Below the pieces are notes generated by a model. That model saw nothing but the letters and a program-made list of their open reading frames with translations. It had not been told where the DNA came from and made no database searches. A stretch of 14,128 nucleotides of DNA, from positions 1 through 14,128 of the forward strand of contig MNYV01000078.1 in assembly GCA_001873285.1 (NCBI GenBank), written 5' to 3'. Position numbers and translations under genes: made by a program. Positions 5,818-13,858 of the stretch are shown piece after piece; within the stretch, counting starts at the first letter, position 1; the number at the start of each line of letters is the position of its first letter. Origin of the DNA: Nitrospirae bacterium CG2_30_53_67. GTDB lineage: Bacteria; CG2-30-53-67.

Positions 5818-7401
5818 TTAGGATTTCCTCAAGACAATATGCCTTGGCCCTGTCTCGGATTTATGAGGGCAATCGGTTCGGTAATGGGCCCCCACACTCT
5901 CTTTTCTCATCAAGGCCGCCTGGGTGATCAGGGTTGCAACCGTGATCATATTCTGCAGCTCCAGTCCCTTGCGGTGGCGGTAGATCCGTTCCATGAAAGG
6001 CTTCCATTCCTGAAGCATGGCCATGGCTTCGGATAAGGATTTCCCGCATCGGATGATTCCAACCCTATCCCACAAAAGTTTTCTGAGGATCCCGCGAACT
6101 TCATCAACCTCGGCGATCTGATCTTCTCCGGCCACAGGTTTCTCCAGAAAAGGATTCAGGACCCGCTCGGGCAGCTTCTTTATCTTCCGGGAATAATGAG
6201 CCGCGGCGGATCCGGCCCGTGCGCCGAAGACCACCCCTTCGAGCAGGGAATTGCTCGCCAGACGGTTGGCGCCATGAACGCCGGTGCAGGCCGCCTCTCC
6301 TGCGGCGTAAAGGCCGGGAATATTGGTTGCGCCGTTAAGGTCGGTCCGGATGCCGCCCATCATGTAGTGGGCCGCCGGGCTTACCGGAATCCGGTGGCGT
6401 GTGACATCAATTCCGTAGGAAAGACAGGTGGAACAGATCCGGGGGAACCGCTTCCGGATAAAGTCCGGGTTGAGATGGGTGAGATCCAGGTAGACATGCA
6501 GGCTGTGCGTCTCCACCATCTCCGAGACAATGGCCCGGCTCACAATGTCCCTTGGGGCCAGATCCTTCTCAGGATGATATTTGTGGGTGAATTCCTGCCC
6601 ATAGATGTTGAGCAGACGGGCGCCCTCTCCGCGCATGGCCTCGGAAAGGAGAAAGAAAGGCGCTCCGGGAAGATAAAGGGTGGTCGGGTGGAACTGGACA
6701 AACTCCATGTCCACAAGATCGGCCCCTGCGCGGTAGGCCATGGCCATTCCGTCCCCGGTCGAGACCGGCGGGTTGGAGGTCTGTTGGTAGAGGAAACCGG
6801 AACCGCCCGTGGCAAGGATCGTGGCCTTAGCGGTGACAGCGGAGATCTTCTTTCCTTCTTCATCGAGGAGATAGACGCCAAGGCAGACGCCGTCCTGAAT
6901 GATCAGATCAATGGTATAGTGGAAGTCAAGCTTTTGGACATCCTTCAGGGTCCTGACATAAAAAAGGAGCGACCGTTCGACTTCCTTGCCGGTGGAATCC
7001 CCCTGTGCATGGACGATCCTCCTCTTGCTGTGGGCCGCCTCCTGCGTAAAGGCGAGTTTCGTCCCCTCCCGGTCGAACTCGGTCCCCCAGGAGATCAGCT
7101 CCAGGATCCTTTCAGGCCCCTCCTCCACCAGAACCCGGACCGCCTCTTCATCGCAGAGACCGGCCCCGGCCCGGATGGTATCATCGAAATGAAAAGTGAT
7201 CTCATCCTCGTCGCTCAGCACCACGGCGATCCCGCCCTGGGCGAATCCCGTACTCCCCGCCGTGGCCTCGTCCTTGGTCAGGACCAGGACCTTCCCGTGT
7301 CTGCTGAGCTCGATGGCGGCCCGCAGGCCGGCCACGCCGCTCCCGATCACAAGAAAGTCCGTGGACTTGACCGGAAGATATTGAGAGGAGATTATAACCA
7401 T
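5818..7401 (-). CDS. nadB: L-aspartate oxidase
   Basis: FAD enzyme (527 residues, normal length) that oxidises L-aspartate to iminoaspartate, using O2 or fumarate, the first step of de novo NAD synthesis; NadA then makes quinolinate. Seen: FAD dinucleotide-binding motif VIGSGVAGL (18-26), STGFAQGGIA (50-59), FTQEAAHS (118-125, with the active-site Glu region), ATGGSG (197-202), PRDIVSRAI (283-291, catalytic Arg), HYMMGGI (345-351), GLYAAGEAACTGVHGANRL (363-381) and the C-terminal helical domain with the conserved SVGAHYRTD. This motif set separates NadB from succinate dehydrogenase/fumarate reductase flavoproteins, as does the absence of subunit partners next to it. The start is the ATG at 7401 with CGGAG 10 nt upstream. 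nadA and nadC are not in the window. It heads the transcript that continues into the export genes. Confidence 0.95.
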   Translation of the reverse strand: MVIISSQYLPVKSTDFLVIGSGVAGLRAAIELSRHGKVLVLTKDEATAGSTGFAQGGIAVVLSDEDEITFHFDDTIRAGAGLCDEEAVRVLVEEGPERILELISWGTEFDREGTKLAFTQEAAHSKRRIVHAQGDSTGKEVERSLLFYVRTLKDVQKLDFHYTIDLIIQDGVCLGVYLLDEEGKKISAVTAKATILATGGSGFLYQQTSNPPVSTGDGMAMAYRAGADLVDMEFVQFHPTTLYLPGAPFFLLSEAMRGEGARLLNIYGQEFTHKYHPEKDLAPRDIVSRAIVSEMVETHSLHVYLDLTHLNPDFIRKRFPRICSTCLSYGIDVTRHRIPVSPAAHYMMGGIRTDLNGATNIPGLYAAGEAACTGVHGANRLASNSLLEGVVFGARAGSAAAHYSRKIKKLPERVLNPFLEKPVAGEDQIAEVDEVRGILRKLLWDRVGIIRCGKSLSEAMAMLQEWKPFMERIYRHRKGLELQNMITVATLITQAALMRKESVGAHYRTDCPHKSETGPRHIVLRKS

Positions 7402-7440
7402 TTTGATTTTACTCCGTTATTTTGATTTTTGATTCTTTAT

Positions 7441-7750
7441 CTTTTATTTTAAGGTTCTTCTCCCATTTAGTGGGTCAAAATGTGCGTGAATAAGGGATCG
7501 AGGATTCCAGGACCCAAGCAAAATGCACGGAACAGAGAAGCTTCCATTGGTGCCGTAACACCGTATTTCGTCATTGTCCGGCTTGACCGGACAATCCAGA
7601 TTCTTTACCTGGATTCCCCGATCAAGTCGGGGAATGACATACCCTGTTCTTTCTGGCCGTTTCAGAGAAAGTGCCCGGGGAAGAAGCGGTTTCCCTGGAA
7701 TCATAAAACCCTTCCAACCCACTAAATGGGAGATGAACCTATTTTAAAAG
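7441..7750. repeat. Palindromic repeat element with long inverted arms
   Basis: Fills the gap between the DAHP synthase gene and nadB. A perfect 17-bp inverted pair, TCTCCCATTTAGTGGGT at 7459-7475 and its complement at 7717-7733, extends outward imperfectly (CTTTTATTTTAAGGTTC at 7441 against the complement of 7734-7750). Inward, both sides carry CCTGGAATC-type sequence (7502-7511 and 7693-7702). The centre holds a nested palindrome (listed separately). Open frames within it translate to the 'RLDRGIQ/RLDRTIQ' peptides often mis-annotated in such repeats, so no gene is called. A third arm of the same sequence lies at 14006-14090. The element is MITE-like, but no target duplication was found. 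Confidence 0.75.
7570..7638. repeat. Nested palindrome: two hairpins within a 30-bp inverted repeat
   Basis: The left arm 7570-7599 and right arm 7609-7638 are inverted complements at 24 of 30 positions around a 9-nt loop. Each arm is itself a hairpin: ATTGTCCGG/CCGGACAAT on the left and ATTCCCCGA/TCGGGGAAT on the right, each around a 5-nt loop. The differences between the arms are paired so that both hairpins stay perfect, which implies a selected or mechanistically maintained structure. Confidence 0.7.
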
Positions 7751-7764
7751 GGTCCGTCCCTTTT
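7746..7764 (-). terminator. Possible intrinsic terminator at the end of the DAHP synthase gene
   Basis: Read on the minus strand, AAAAGGG-ACGGA-CCCTTTT forms a 7-bp stem that touches the aroF stop codon and is followed by AAAATAGG rather than a long T run. The stem is short and A-T rich, so it is only a plausible terminator for the uvrA-aroF transcript. It overlaps the edge of the 7441-7750 repeat. Confidence 0.35.
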
Positions 7765-8795
7765 TACGCCCTTTGGTCAGGCATGTTTTTTCCGGATGCC
7801 TCAACAAAGGGGACCAGGTCCTCCATGAGCTTCTTAAACCGATCGGGCTTCAGCGACTGGGGGCCGTCGGAAAGCGCCTCCTCGGGATTGGGGTGCACCT
7901 CAATCATCAGGCCGTCGGCCCCCGCGGCCACGGCCGCCCGGGCCATGGCCGGGACATACTGCCAGTTCCCCACGGCATGGCTCGGATCGATCACAATCGG
8001 AAGATGGCTCATTCTCTTCAGCACCGGGATGCAGCTCAAGTCCAGGGTGTTCCTCGTCGCGGTTTCAAAGGTACGGATCCCCCTCTCACAGAGGATCACA
8101 TCCTCATTCCCTTCGGAGAGGATATATTCGGCGGACATGAGAAGCTCCTGCAACGTGGTGGCCATGCCCCGCTTCAGCAGGACCGGCTTCTGAGTCTGTC
8201 CGACTTCTTTGAGCAAGGCGAAGTTCTGCACGTTTCTGGCCCCGATCTGGATAATATCGGTATACTTGACAATCAGATCCAGGTCCCGGGGATTCATCAC
8301 CTCGGTAATGATCGGAAGCCCCGTGGCCTCTCTTGCGGCGGCCAGGAGCTTGAGCCCTTCCTCTCCCATCCCCTGGAATGCGTACGGCGATGTCCTGGGT
8401 TTGAACGCGCCTCCACGGAAGACATTGGCCCCGGCCTCCTTCACAGCCCTGGCAGAGGCCAGGATCTGCTCCTCGCTCTCTACCGAACAGGGCCCGGCAA
8501 TCACCATCAGATCCTGCCCGCCGATACTGGCGCCTTTGACCTCGATCACCGTCCGTTCCTTGCGAACCTCCAGGCTGGCCAGCTTATACGGCTTCAGGAT
8601 CGGCACCACGGATTCCACGCCGGCCATGCTTTCGATGACCTGAAGCCTGGCCTTGCCTCGTTCATCGCCGATCGCCCCGATCACGTTTCGTTCCACGCCG
8701 TGCATCACGTGGGGCCGGTATCCCAGATCTTCGATTTTCTTGATGACATGTTCGAGTTGTTCAGCCGTGGCATCGGCCTGCATGACAATAATCAT
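7764..8795 (-). CDS. aroF: 3-deoxy-7-phosphoheptulonate (DAHP) synthase, type I-beta with N-terminal ferredoxin-like domain
   Basis: Condenses phosphoenolpyruvate with erythrose-4-phosphate, the entry step to the shikimate pathway and aromatic amino acids. 343 residues. Residues 1-70 match the ferredoxin/ACT-like regulatory domain of the Thermotoga maritima-type enzyme ([20 protein letters not shown] and onward), which gives feedback inhibition by Tyr/Phe in studied members. The TIM barrel follows, with GPCSVES (101-107), [15 protein letters not shown] (128-142), DPSH (270-273), MIEVHP (297-302) and LSDGPQSL (308-315). Putative metal ligands C103, H273, E299 and D310 are all present, each one position on from those of the T. 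maritima enzyme. The ATG at 8795 has a strong GGGAGG site. It starts 25 nt after the uvrA stop, so it is probably the distal gene of a uvrA-aroF unit. Confidence 0.95.
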   Translation of the reverse strand: MIIVMQADATAEQLEHVIKKIEDLGYRPHVMHGVERNVIGAIGDERGKARLQVIESMAGVESVVPILKPYKLASLEVRKERTVIEVKGASIGGQDLMVIAGPCSVESEEQILASARAVKEAGANVFRGGAFKPRTSPYAFQGMGEEGLKLLAAAREATGLPIITEVMNPRDLDLIVKYTDIIQIGARNVQNFALLKEVGQTQKPVLLKRGMATTLQELLMSAEYILSEGNEDVILCERGIRTFETATRNTLDLSCIPVLKRMSHLPIVIDPSHAVGNWQYVPAMARAAVAAGADGLMIEVHPNPEEALSDGPQSLKPDRFKKLMEDLVPFVEASGKNMPDQRA

Positions 8796-8820
8796 AAAAA
8801 CCTCCCGTTCTTAAAATCTA

Positions 8821-11673
8821 TCATGAATAACTCGGACTCAATCTCTGCATCTCGGCAGTCTGCAATACCTTTTTCAGGTAAAGCCCCGTATAGGACTCCG
8901 GGACCCGCATGACTTCTTCGGGTGTCCCCTGGGCAATAATCATGCCTCCACGATCCCCCCCCTCAGGCCCGAGGTCGACGATATGGTCCGAGGACTTGAT
9001 CACATCCAGGTTATGTTCAATGATCACCACGGTATTGCCGGCATCCACCAGGCGGTTCAGCACATCCAAGAGCTTCTGAATGTCCGCGAAATGAAGTCCC
9101 GTGGTCGGCTCATCCAGAATGTAGAGGGTCCTCCCCGTACTTTTTTTGCTGAGTTCCCGGGAGAGCTTGACCCTCTGGGCCTCCCCTCCGGAGAGGGTGG
9201 TGGCCGCCTGTCCTATTTTGATGTATTCCAATCCCACGTCATACAGGGTCTGAAGCTTCCGCCGGATCCCCGGGATGTTTTCGAAGAACCGGAGGGCCTG
9301 GACCACGGTCAGATCCAGGACCTCGGAGATGTTTTTCCCTTTGTAGAGGATATCGAGGGTCTCCCGATTGTACCGTTTGCCCTTGCAGACGTCGCATTCC
9401 ACATAGATATCCGGCAGAAAATGCATCTCGATCTTGATCAGACCGTCCCCCTGACAGGCCTCGCACCGTCCGCCCTTGACGTTGAAACTGAACCGTCCGG
9501 GCTTATATCCCCTCATCCTGGCCTCGGGCGCCTGGGCAAAGAGGTTCCGGATATCCGTGAAAATCCCCGTATAGGTGGCCGGGTTGGACCTCGGTGTCCG
9601 GCCGAGGGGAGATTGATCCACATCAATCACCTTGTCCAGATTCGGAAGACCGAGGATTTCCTTGTGGGCTCCCGCCTTGATCCCGCTGCGGTAGAGTCTC
9701 TGCGCCAGCGCCCTGTAAAGGATATCCAGGACCAGGGTGCTCTTCCCCGAACCCGAAACGCCTGTAACGCAGGTCAGGAGGCCGATGGGAAAACGGACAT
9801 CCACTCCCTTGAGGTTGTTTTCCGAAGCCTGGACCACCGTGATGTATCCCCGCCTGGGCTTTCGCCGGGTTTGGGGGACCGGAATGCCGAGTTCCCGGCT
9901 GAGGTATTTCCCGGTCAGGGAATGGGGATTTTGCTTGATTTCATCCGGTGTCCCCTGGGCAACGATCTCCCCCCCATATTCCCCGGCGCCCGGGCCCATG
10001 TCGATCACGTGATCGCTGTTTAAGATCGTCTCCTCATCGTGTTCCACGACCAGAATGGTGTTCCCGATATCGCGAAGCCGCTTCAACGTTGCAAGAAGCC
10101 GCTTGTTGTCCCGCTGATGAAGGCCGATGGAAGGCTCATCCAGGATATAGAGAACCCCCACCAGCGACGATCCGATCTGTGTAGCCAGACGGATCCGCTG
10201 CCCTTCTCCGCCGGAGAGGGTCGCCGCCGTGCGGTCCAGGGTCAGGTAGGGAAGCCCGACGCTGATCAGGAACCCCAGCCGCTCCCGGATCTCCTTTAAA
10301 ATTCTCTCGGCGATCCTGGCCTCTTTCTCGTCGAGCAGGAGCATCCTGAAGAATTCCCCGGCTTCCCGGATCGACATCCCCGTCACCTCGGCAATATTCC
10401 GCCCGCCGACCTTGAAGGAGAGGCTTTCCTTCTTGAGCCTGGCGCCGTTACAGTCCGGGCACCGGTTGACCCCCATGTAATCCTCGATATCTTCGCGGAC
10501 ATAGGCGGAATCGGTTTCACGATACCGGCGGTCGAAACTGTTCAGGAGTCCTTCAAAAGGACGCTTGTAGGTATAAAGGCCCCCCTTCCCTTCCAGATGG
10601 AAAGAAATCTCTTCATCTCCGGAGCCGTAGAGAATGGCATGACGGACCCGTTCAGGAAGGTCCTTGAACGGCGTATTGACGTCGAACCCGTAATGCCGGG
10701 CCAGTGACAGGATCATCTGGTGAAAGTAAAAGGAGTTTCGTTTGTTCCAGGGCCTCAGGGCCCCTTCCCGGAGAGAGAGATTCTTGTCGGGCACGATCAG
10801 GTCAGGATCCAGACGCATGAGGGTCCCGATCCCTCCGCAGCTCGGACAGGCGCCATGGGGGCTGTTAAAAGAAAAGAGAGACGGTTCCACATCCGGATAG
10901 CTCACCCCGCAGTCGATGCAGGCCAGCCGTTCGGAAAATAAGAGGCGCTCGCCTCCGATGATCTCCACGACCACGATCCCCTCGGAATGCCTCAGGGCCA
11001 GTTCAATGGAGTCGGCAAGCCTCCGGCTGATCTCCGGCTTGATGGCGATACGGTCGATGACGATTTCGATGTTATGCTTCTTATTCTTGTCGAGGTTGAT
11101 CTCTTCGGAAAGCTCGTACATCTTCCCGTCCACCTGCACGCGGATGAACCCTTCCTTCCGCATCCTGAAAAACTCCTTCCTGTACTCCCCTTTCCGCCCG
11201 CGCACCACCGGTGCGAGGATCTGGATGCGGGTCTTCTCCGGAAGGGCGAGGACATGATCCACGATCTGTGTGACCGTTTGGGATGTAATGGCCTTCCCGC
11301 ACCGGTAACAGAACGGTTTCCCGACCCGGGCAAAAAGAAGCCGGAGGTAGTCGTAAATTTCGGTCACCGTGGCCACCGTGGATCTCGGATTCCTGCTCCC
11401 GGTTTTCTGCTCAATGGAAATCGCCGGGGAGAGCCCTTCGATCGAATCCACATCAGGTTTGTCCATCTGCTCCAGAAACTGCCGGGCATAGGCCGACAGG
11501 GACTCCACGTACCGCCTCTGCCCCTCGGCATAGATCGTGTCAAAGGCCAGTGAAGACTTCCCTGAACCGGAAAGACCGGTGATGACGACCAGCTTGTCCC
11601 TGGGGATCATCAGATCGATATTCTTCAGGTTATGCTCCCTGGCTCCCCGGATTTCGATCCATTCCCGCTGCAC
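8821..11673 (-). CDS. uvrA: Excinuclease ABC subunit A
   Basis: DNA-damage sensor of nucleotide excision repair; a dimer loads UvrB at lesions. Full length at 950 residues. Seen: ATP site I with Walker [10 protein letters not shown] (33-41), signature LSGGEGQR (486-493) and Walker B LYILDEP (508-514); ATP site II with GVSGSGKST (638-646), LSGGEAQR (827-834) and LYILDEP (850-856). Zinc-binding cysteine pairs: C252/C255 with C276/C279, a further CPDC at 405-408, and C737/C740 with C760/C763 in the DNA-contacting module. An extra CYRC at 122-125 belongs to the UvrB-binding region. The start codon is GTG at 11673, decided by a strong AAGGAG six nt upstream. A sigma70-like promoter lies about 50 nt upstream. 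No LexA-type box was recognised. Confidence 0.97.
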   Translation of the reverse strand: MQREWIEIRGAREHNLKNIDLMIPRDKLVVITGLSGSGKSSLAFDTIYAEGQRRYVESLSAYARQFLEQMDKPDVDSIEGLSPAISIEQKTGSRNPRSTVATVTEIYDYLRLLFARVGKPFCYRCGKAITSQTVTQIVDHVLALPEKTRIQILAPVVRGRKGEYRKEFFRMRKEGFIRVQVDGKMYELSEEINLDKNKKHNIEIVIDRIAIKPEISRRLADSIELALRHSEGIVVVEIIGGERLLFSERLACIDCGVSYPDVEPSLFSFNSPHGACPSCGGIGTLMRLDPDLIVPDKNLSLREGALRPWNKRNSFYFHQMILSLARHYGFDVNTPFKDLPERVRHAILYGSGDEEISFHLEGKGGLYTYKRPFEGLLNSFDRRYRETDSAYVREDIEDYMGVNRCPDCNGARLKKESLSFKVGGRNIAEVTGMSIREAGEFFRMLLLDEKEARIAERILKEIRERLGFLISVGLPYLTLDRTAATLSGGEGQRIRLATQIGSSLVGVLYILDEPSIGLHQRDNKRLLATLKRLRDIGNTILVVEHDEETILNSDHVIDMGPGAGEYGGEIVAQGTPDEIKQNPHSLTGKYLSRELGIPVPQTRRKPRRGYITVVQASENNLKGVDVRFPIGLLTCVTGVSGSGKSTLVLDILYRALAQRLYRSGIKAGAHKEILGLPNLDKVIDVDQSPLGRTPRSNPATYTGIFTDIRNLFAQAPEARMRGYKPGRFSFNVKGGRCEACQGDGLIKIEMHFLPDIYVECDVCKGKRYNRETLDILYKGKNISEVLDLTVVQALRFFENIPGIRRKLQTLYDVGLEYIKIGQAATTLSGGEAQRVKLSRELSKKSTGRTLYILDEPTTGLHFADIQKLLDVLNRLVDAGNTVVIIEHNLDVIKSSDHIVDLGPEGGDRGGMIIAQGTPEEVMRVPESYTGLYLKKVLQTAEMQRLSPSYS

Positions 11674-11721
11674 AAAAAACTCCTTGAATGACTGAGATTT
11701 AACTGTCGAGTTTAAAAATTG

Positions 11722-11750
11722 ATATTAACAAACCTGCAAAATAATGTAAA
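11722..11750 (-). promoter_or_regulatory. Predicted sigma70-type promoter for uvrA
   Basis: On the minus strand: -35 TTTACA (11750-11745), 17-nt spacer, -10 TAATAT (11727-11722). This places the transcript start around 11715, about 40 nt before the GTG of uvrA. The boxes are near consensus with optimal spacing; not tested. Confidence 0.6.
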
Positions 11751-11766
11751 GTTCAATTGCAGCCGC

Positions 11767-11888
11767 GGGTGTGCGACAAATTTATGAGTAAAACATTTCT
11801 CTAAGAACGTCATTCCCCGATCCCCCGATCAAGTCGGAGGACAGGCCTGATCGGGGGATCGGAGGACAGACATTTTTGTCGCAGACCC
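11767..11888. mobile_element. 122-bp MITE-like element with 14-bp terminal inverted repeats and 9-bp target duplication
   Basis: The ends are GGGTGTGCGACAAA (11767-11780) and the complement of GGGTCTGCGACAAA (11875-11888), identical at 13 of 14 positions. Directly outside both ends is the same 9-mer, TGCAGCCGC (11758-11766 and 11889-11897), as expected for a target-site duplication. Inside is a perfect 15-bp inverted repeat, CCGATCCCCCGATCA at 11817-11831 against 11848-11862, around a 16-nt loop, with CATTCCCCGATC-type sequence shared with the 7441-7750 element. There is no coding capacity; a transposase must be supplied in trans. It sits between the uvrA and bamD promoters. Confidence 0.75.
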
Positions 11889-11930
11889 TGCAGCCGCATC
11901 CATGAACGAGAAGGTGAAAGACCTTTTTTC

Positions 11931-11959
11931 TTGACTTTCACCGGGATGAATAGTATAGA
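11931..11959 (+). promoter_or_regulatory. Predicted sigma70-type promoter for bamD
   Basis: -35 TTGACT (11931-11936), 17-nt spacer, -10 TATAGA (11954-11959). Transcription would begin near 11966, leaving a leader of about 43 nt before the ATG at 12009. This also argues against an alternative TTG start at 11931, which is the -35 box itself. Confidence 0.65.
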
Positions 11960-12008
11960 CAACATATTGAAATCAAATATTTTTTCAATTCAATATACGG
12001 AACATCAA

Positions 12009-13133
12009 ATGGCGAGAGGACCTCTCTTTAAAAAACCTCGGCTCAGCCCATGGCTGGTTTTCCTGATCTTGCTCCTGGTCCAGGGCGGCTGTTTCTGGAA
12101 GAAAAAGACCCCTGAAAACGAACAGCCGGCCGGTGTCCTTTATCAGAAAGGACTTGAACTGATCCAGAAAAAAAAGTTTGAGAAGGCCCGTGAGGCCTTC
12201 AACAAGGTCAAGGTGATATCCAAGGAGACCAATCTGGAGCTTCTCGCTCAGATCGCCGTGGCCGACAGCTACTTCGAGGAAAATGAATACGAGGCTGCGC
12301 GGGCCCAATATGAGGACCTGTTCAAGCTGCATTCCGGAGGCGAGATCGCGGATTATCTTCAGTACCGGATCGGCGAATGCTACTTCTGGCAGATGGATAC
12401 CATAGACCGGGACACCACCGACGCCAAAGAGGCGCTGAAAGCCTACAATCTTCTGGCCGAGAAATTCCCGAAGAGTGAGTATCTCCCGCAGGCCGGACTG
12501 CGGATCAGGGAGATTCATGCCTTCCTGGCGGAGAGCGAATTCTTTATTGGAGACTTCTACCTGCGGAAGAACGCCCTTTTCTCGGCCATTAATCGTTTTA
12601 AAAAAGCGCTGGAGCTTTACCCGGAGTCAGGCATTGAAGATAAGCTGATCTTCTACCTTTACAAGGCATACGTCTCCCTCAAGGACCATGACCATGCGGA
12701 AGTCTATCGAAAGCTTCTGATTGAACGTTTCCCGAATAGTGAATATGTCCCGATGATCCCATCGCAAGAAAAGCAAGGTCTTGCAAACGGCTTTGAAGAT
12801 CCGAATGAAACCTCCGTTAGAGAACCCTATTTTCCAACGGTCGGCGACAGCAGTTTGCCGGCGCCATCTTCAAGGAACGCGGTGAAGGGCGATCTTAGGG
12901 AAGGGCTTCAAAAAATCGCGCTGCTCGATGAACCCCGGCCCGAAGAAGATCGGACGCCCATAGGGATTGCAGGGACCTACCAGGGAAAGGATATGGATTC
13001 CTGGTATCGAAGGATCCTCTTTCCCGATGCAGGCGCCTCTGATCGTTCCTGTTCGGTCCCGCCAGGGGAACCTTCACCGGAAGAACATGAAGATCTGCAG
13101 AAACGATCTTTCTTCGAAAAACTCATCCCATGA
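12009..13133 (+). CDS. bamD: BamD-like outer-membrane assembly lipoprotein (TPR protein) with long C-terminal extension
   Basis: Probable lipoprotein of the Bam complex, which folds beta-barrel proteins into the outer membrane. I start at the ATG at 12009, where a basic N-terminus is followed by a hydrophobic stretch (LSPWLVFLILLLVQGG, 12-27) and Cys28, the likely lipidation site. The -3 residue is Gln, so the lipobox is atypical. Residues 41-250 are TPR helices in the BamD pattern: YQKGLELIQKKKFEKAREAF, FPKSEYLPQAGLRIREI, then LAESEFFIGDFYLRKNAL and LYPESG. The family's usual D-R-D-T-T-D insert is at 133-138. Escherichia coli BamD is about 245 residues; this is 374, with an extra Pro/Ser/charged tail (about 252-374) that looks disordered. 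The stop overlaps the start of the next gene by ATGA. Alternative: a generic TPR lipoprotein of the same superfamily. Confidence 0.85.
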   Translation: MARGPLFKKPRLSPWLVFLILLLVQGGCFWKKKTPENEQPAGVLYQKGLELIQKKKFEKAREAFNKVKVISKETNLELLAQIAVADSYFEENEYEAARAQYEDLFKLHSGGEIADYLQYRIGECYFWQMDTIDRDTTDAKEALKAYNLLAEKFPKSEYLPQAGLRIREIHAFLAESEFFIGDFYLRKNALFSAINRFKKALELYPESGIEDKLIFYLYKAYVSLKDHDHAEVYRKLLIERFPNSEYVPMIPSQEKQGLANGFEDPNETSVREPYFPTVGDSSLPAPSSRNAVKGDLREGLQKIALLDEPRPEEDRTPIGIAGTYQGKDMDSWYRRILFPDAGASDRSCSVPPGEPSPEEHEDLQKRSFFEKLIP

Positions 13134-13840
13134 TGACCCGGCGCATCTATTATCCCATATTTTTAAATCTTCAAGGGGAGAGAACCCTGATCATCGGCGG
13201 GGGCCGCGTTGCAGAACGTAAGGCCCGGTCTCTGCTCAAGTCTCATGCCCATGTCACGGTGATCAGCCCTGAGCTGACATCCGGACTGCGCCGGCTTGCC
13301 CAGGCCGGCCGGATCATCCACAAAGAGAGGAAATTCCTCTCCTCTGACCTGAACGGGATCCGCCTCATCATCTGTGCGACCAACGATACGGCCGTCAACC
13401 GCAAGGCCGCCGTGCAGGCAGAAAGAAAAGGGATATTATATAATGTGGTCGATGTCCCGGAGCTCTGCAATTTTATCGTCCCCTCCATGGTCCGGCGCGG
13501 AGACCTGACCGTGGCCGTCTCGACCGGAGGAGGCAGCCCGGCTCTATCTAAAAAGGTCCGTCAGGAAATCGAAACCCTGATCGGCCCCGAGTACAAGACC
13601 TTCCTGAAACTCCTGAGGGAGGCCCGCCCGAAAATCCAGCGGGAGATCCCGGAGAAAAGCCGCAGGACACGGGCCTATCGGGAGGTGATCGAATCTGAAA
13701 CATTGTCCCTGATCCGGGCAGGCCGCATCAAAGAAGCCAGACAAAGAGTCAGGGAGAAAATAAAGATCATTTCCAGAAGAGCGGGTGAAAACATAAGGGT
13801 TCAAGGGGTCAAGGGGTCAAGGATTCCAGGGGTCAAGTGA
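13130..13840 (+). CDS. Precorrin-2 dehydrogenase / sirohydrochlorin ferrochelatase (siroheme synthase N-terminal type)
   Basis: NAD-dependent oxidation of precorrin-2 to sirohydrochlorin, and in many members iron insertion, on the route to siroheme (or to heme by the alternative pathway). 236 residues resembling Met8p, SirC and the N-terminal part of CysG, without the methyltransferase domain. Seen: YYPIFLNL (7-14), the NAD-binding glycine loop IIGGGRVAERKA (21-32), LIICATND (79-86), and the NVVDVPELCNFIVPS block (105-119) with the catalytic Asp candidate D108, followed by TVAVSTGGGSPALSKKVR (127-144). The start ATG overlaps the bamD stop (ATGA); a second ATG follows at once. The last 13 or so codons (from 13800) are repeat DNA: RVQGVKGSRIPGVK is not a family feature. 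Ribosome access probably depends on bamD translation. Confidence 0.9.
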   Translation: MMTRRIYYPIFLNLQGERTLIIGGGRVAERKARSLLKSHAHVTVISPELTSGLRRLAQAGRIIHKERKFLSSDLNGIRLIICATNDTAVNRKAAVQAERKGILYNVVDVPELCNFIVPSMVRRGDLTVAVSTGGGSPALSKKVRQEIETLIGPEYKTFLKLLREARPKIQREIPEKSRRTRAYREVIESETLSLIRAGRIKEARQRVREKIKIISRRAGENIRVQGVKGSRIPGVK

Positions 13841-13858
13841 AGTGCTAAAAACATAAGG
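13788..13858. repeat. Small insertion of tandem AGGGGTCA units flanked by 12-bp direct repeats
   Basis: AAAACATAAGGG occurs at 13788-13799 and again, perfectly, at 13847-13858. Between them is a 47-nt segment of 8-nt units, AGGGGTCA AGGGGTCA AGGATTCC AGGGGTCA, which supplies the stop codon of the siroheme gene. A related inverted sequence (CTTAAACCCTTGACCCC) lies downstream at 13922-13938. Mechanism unknown: insertion with target duplication, or slippage. Confidence 0.6.

Noticed and set aside
6196-7425. Long plus-strand open frame (409 codons) opposite nadB
   Set aside because: Antisense shadow of a gene with complete aspartate oxidase motifs; composition (rich in Gly/Arg/Asp, no family motif) is typical of reverse-strand frames in GC-rich DNA.
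7444-7725. Open frames on both strands within the palindromic repeat, with RLDRGIQ/RLDRTIQ peptides
   Set aside because: The peptides come from the inverted repeat itself and are a known type of mis-annotation; no independent coding evidence.
7773-8912. Plus-strand open frame opposite the DAHP synthase gene
   Set aside because: The opposite strand carries all catalytic residues of DAHP synthase and a strong ribosome site; this frame spans a gene boundary and matches nothing.
8983-10023. Plus-strand open frame opposite uvrA
   Set aside because: Shadow of the second half of uvrA, whose zinc and ATP motifs are intact.
11931-12008. Upstream TTG start giving a 26-residue longer BamD
   Set aside because: The TTG is the -35 box of a good promoter, and the extension would place a polar segment before the lipoprotein signal.
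13788-13858. Tandem AGGGGTCA units considered as a CRISPR array
   Set aside because: Units are 8 nt, contiguous and without spacers; no cas genes nearby.
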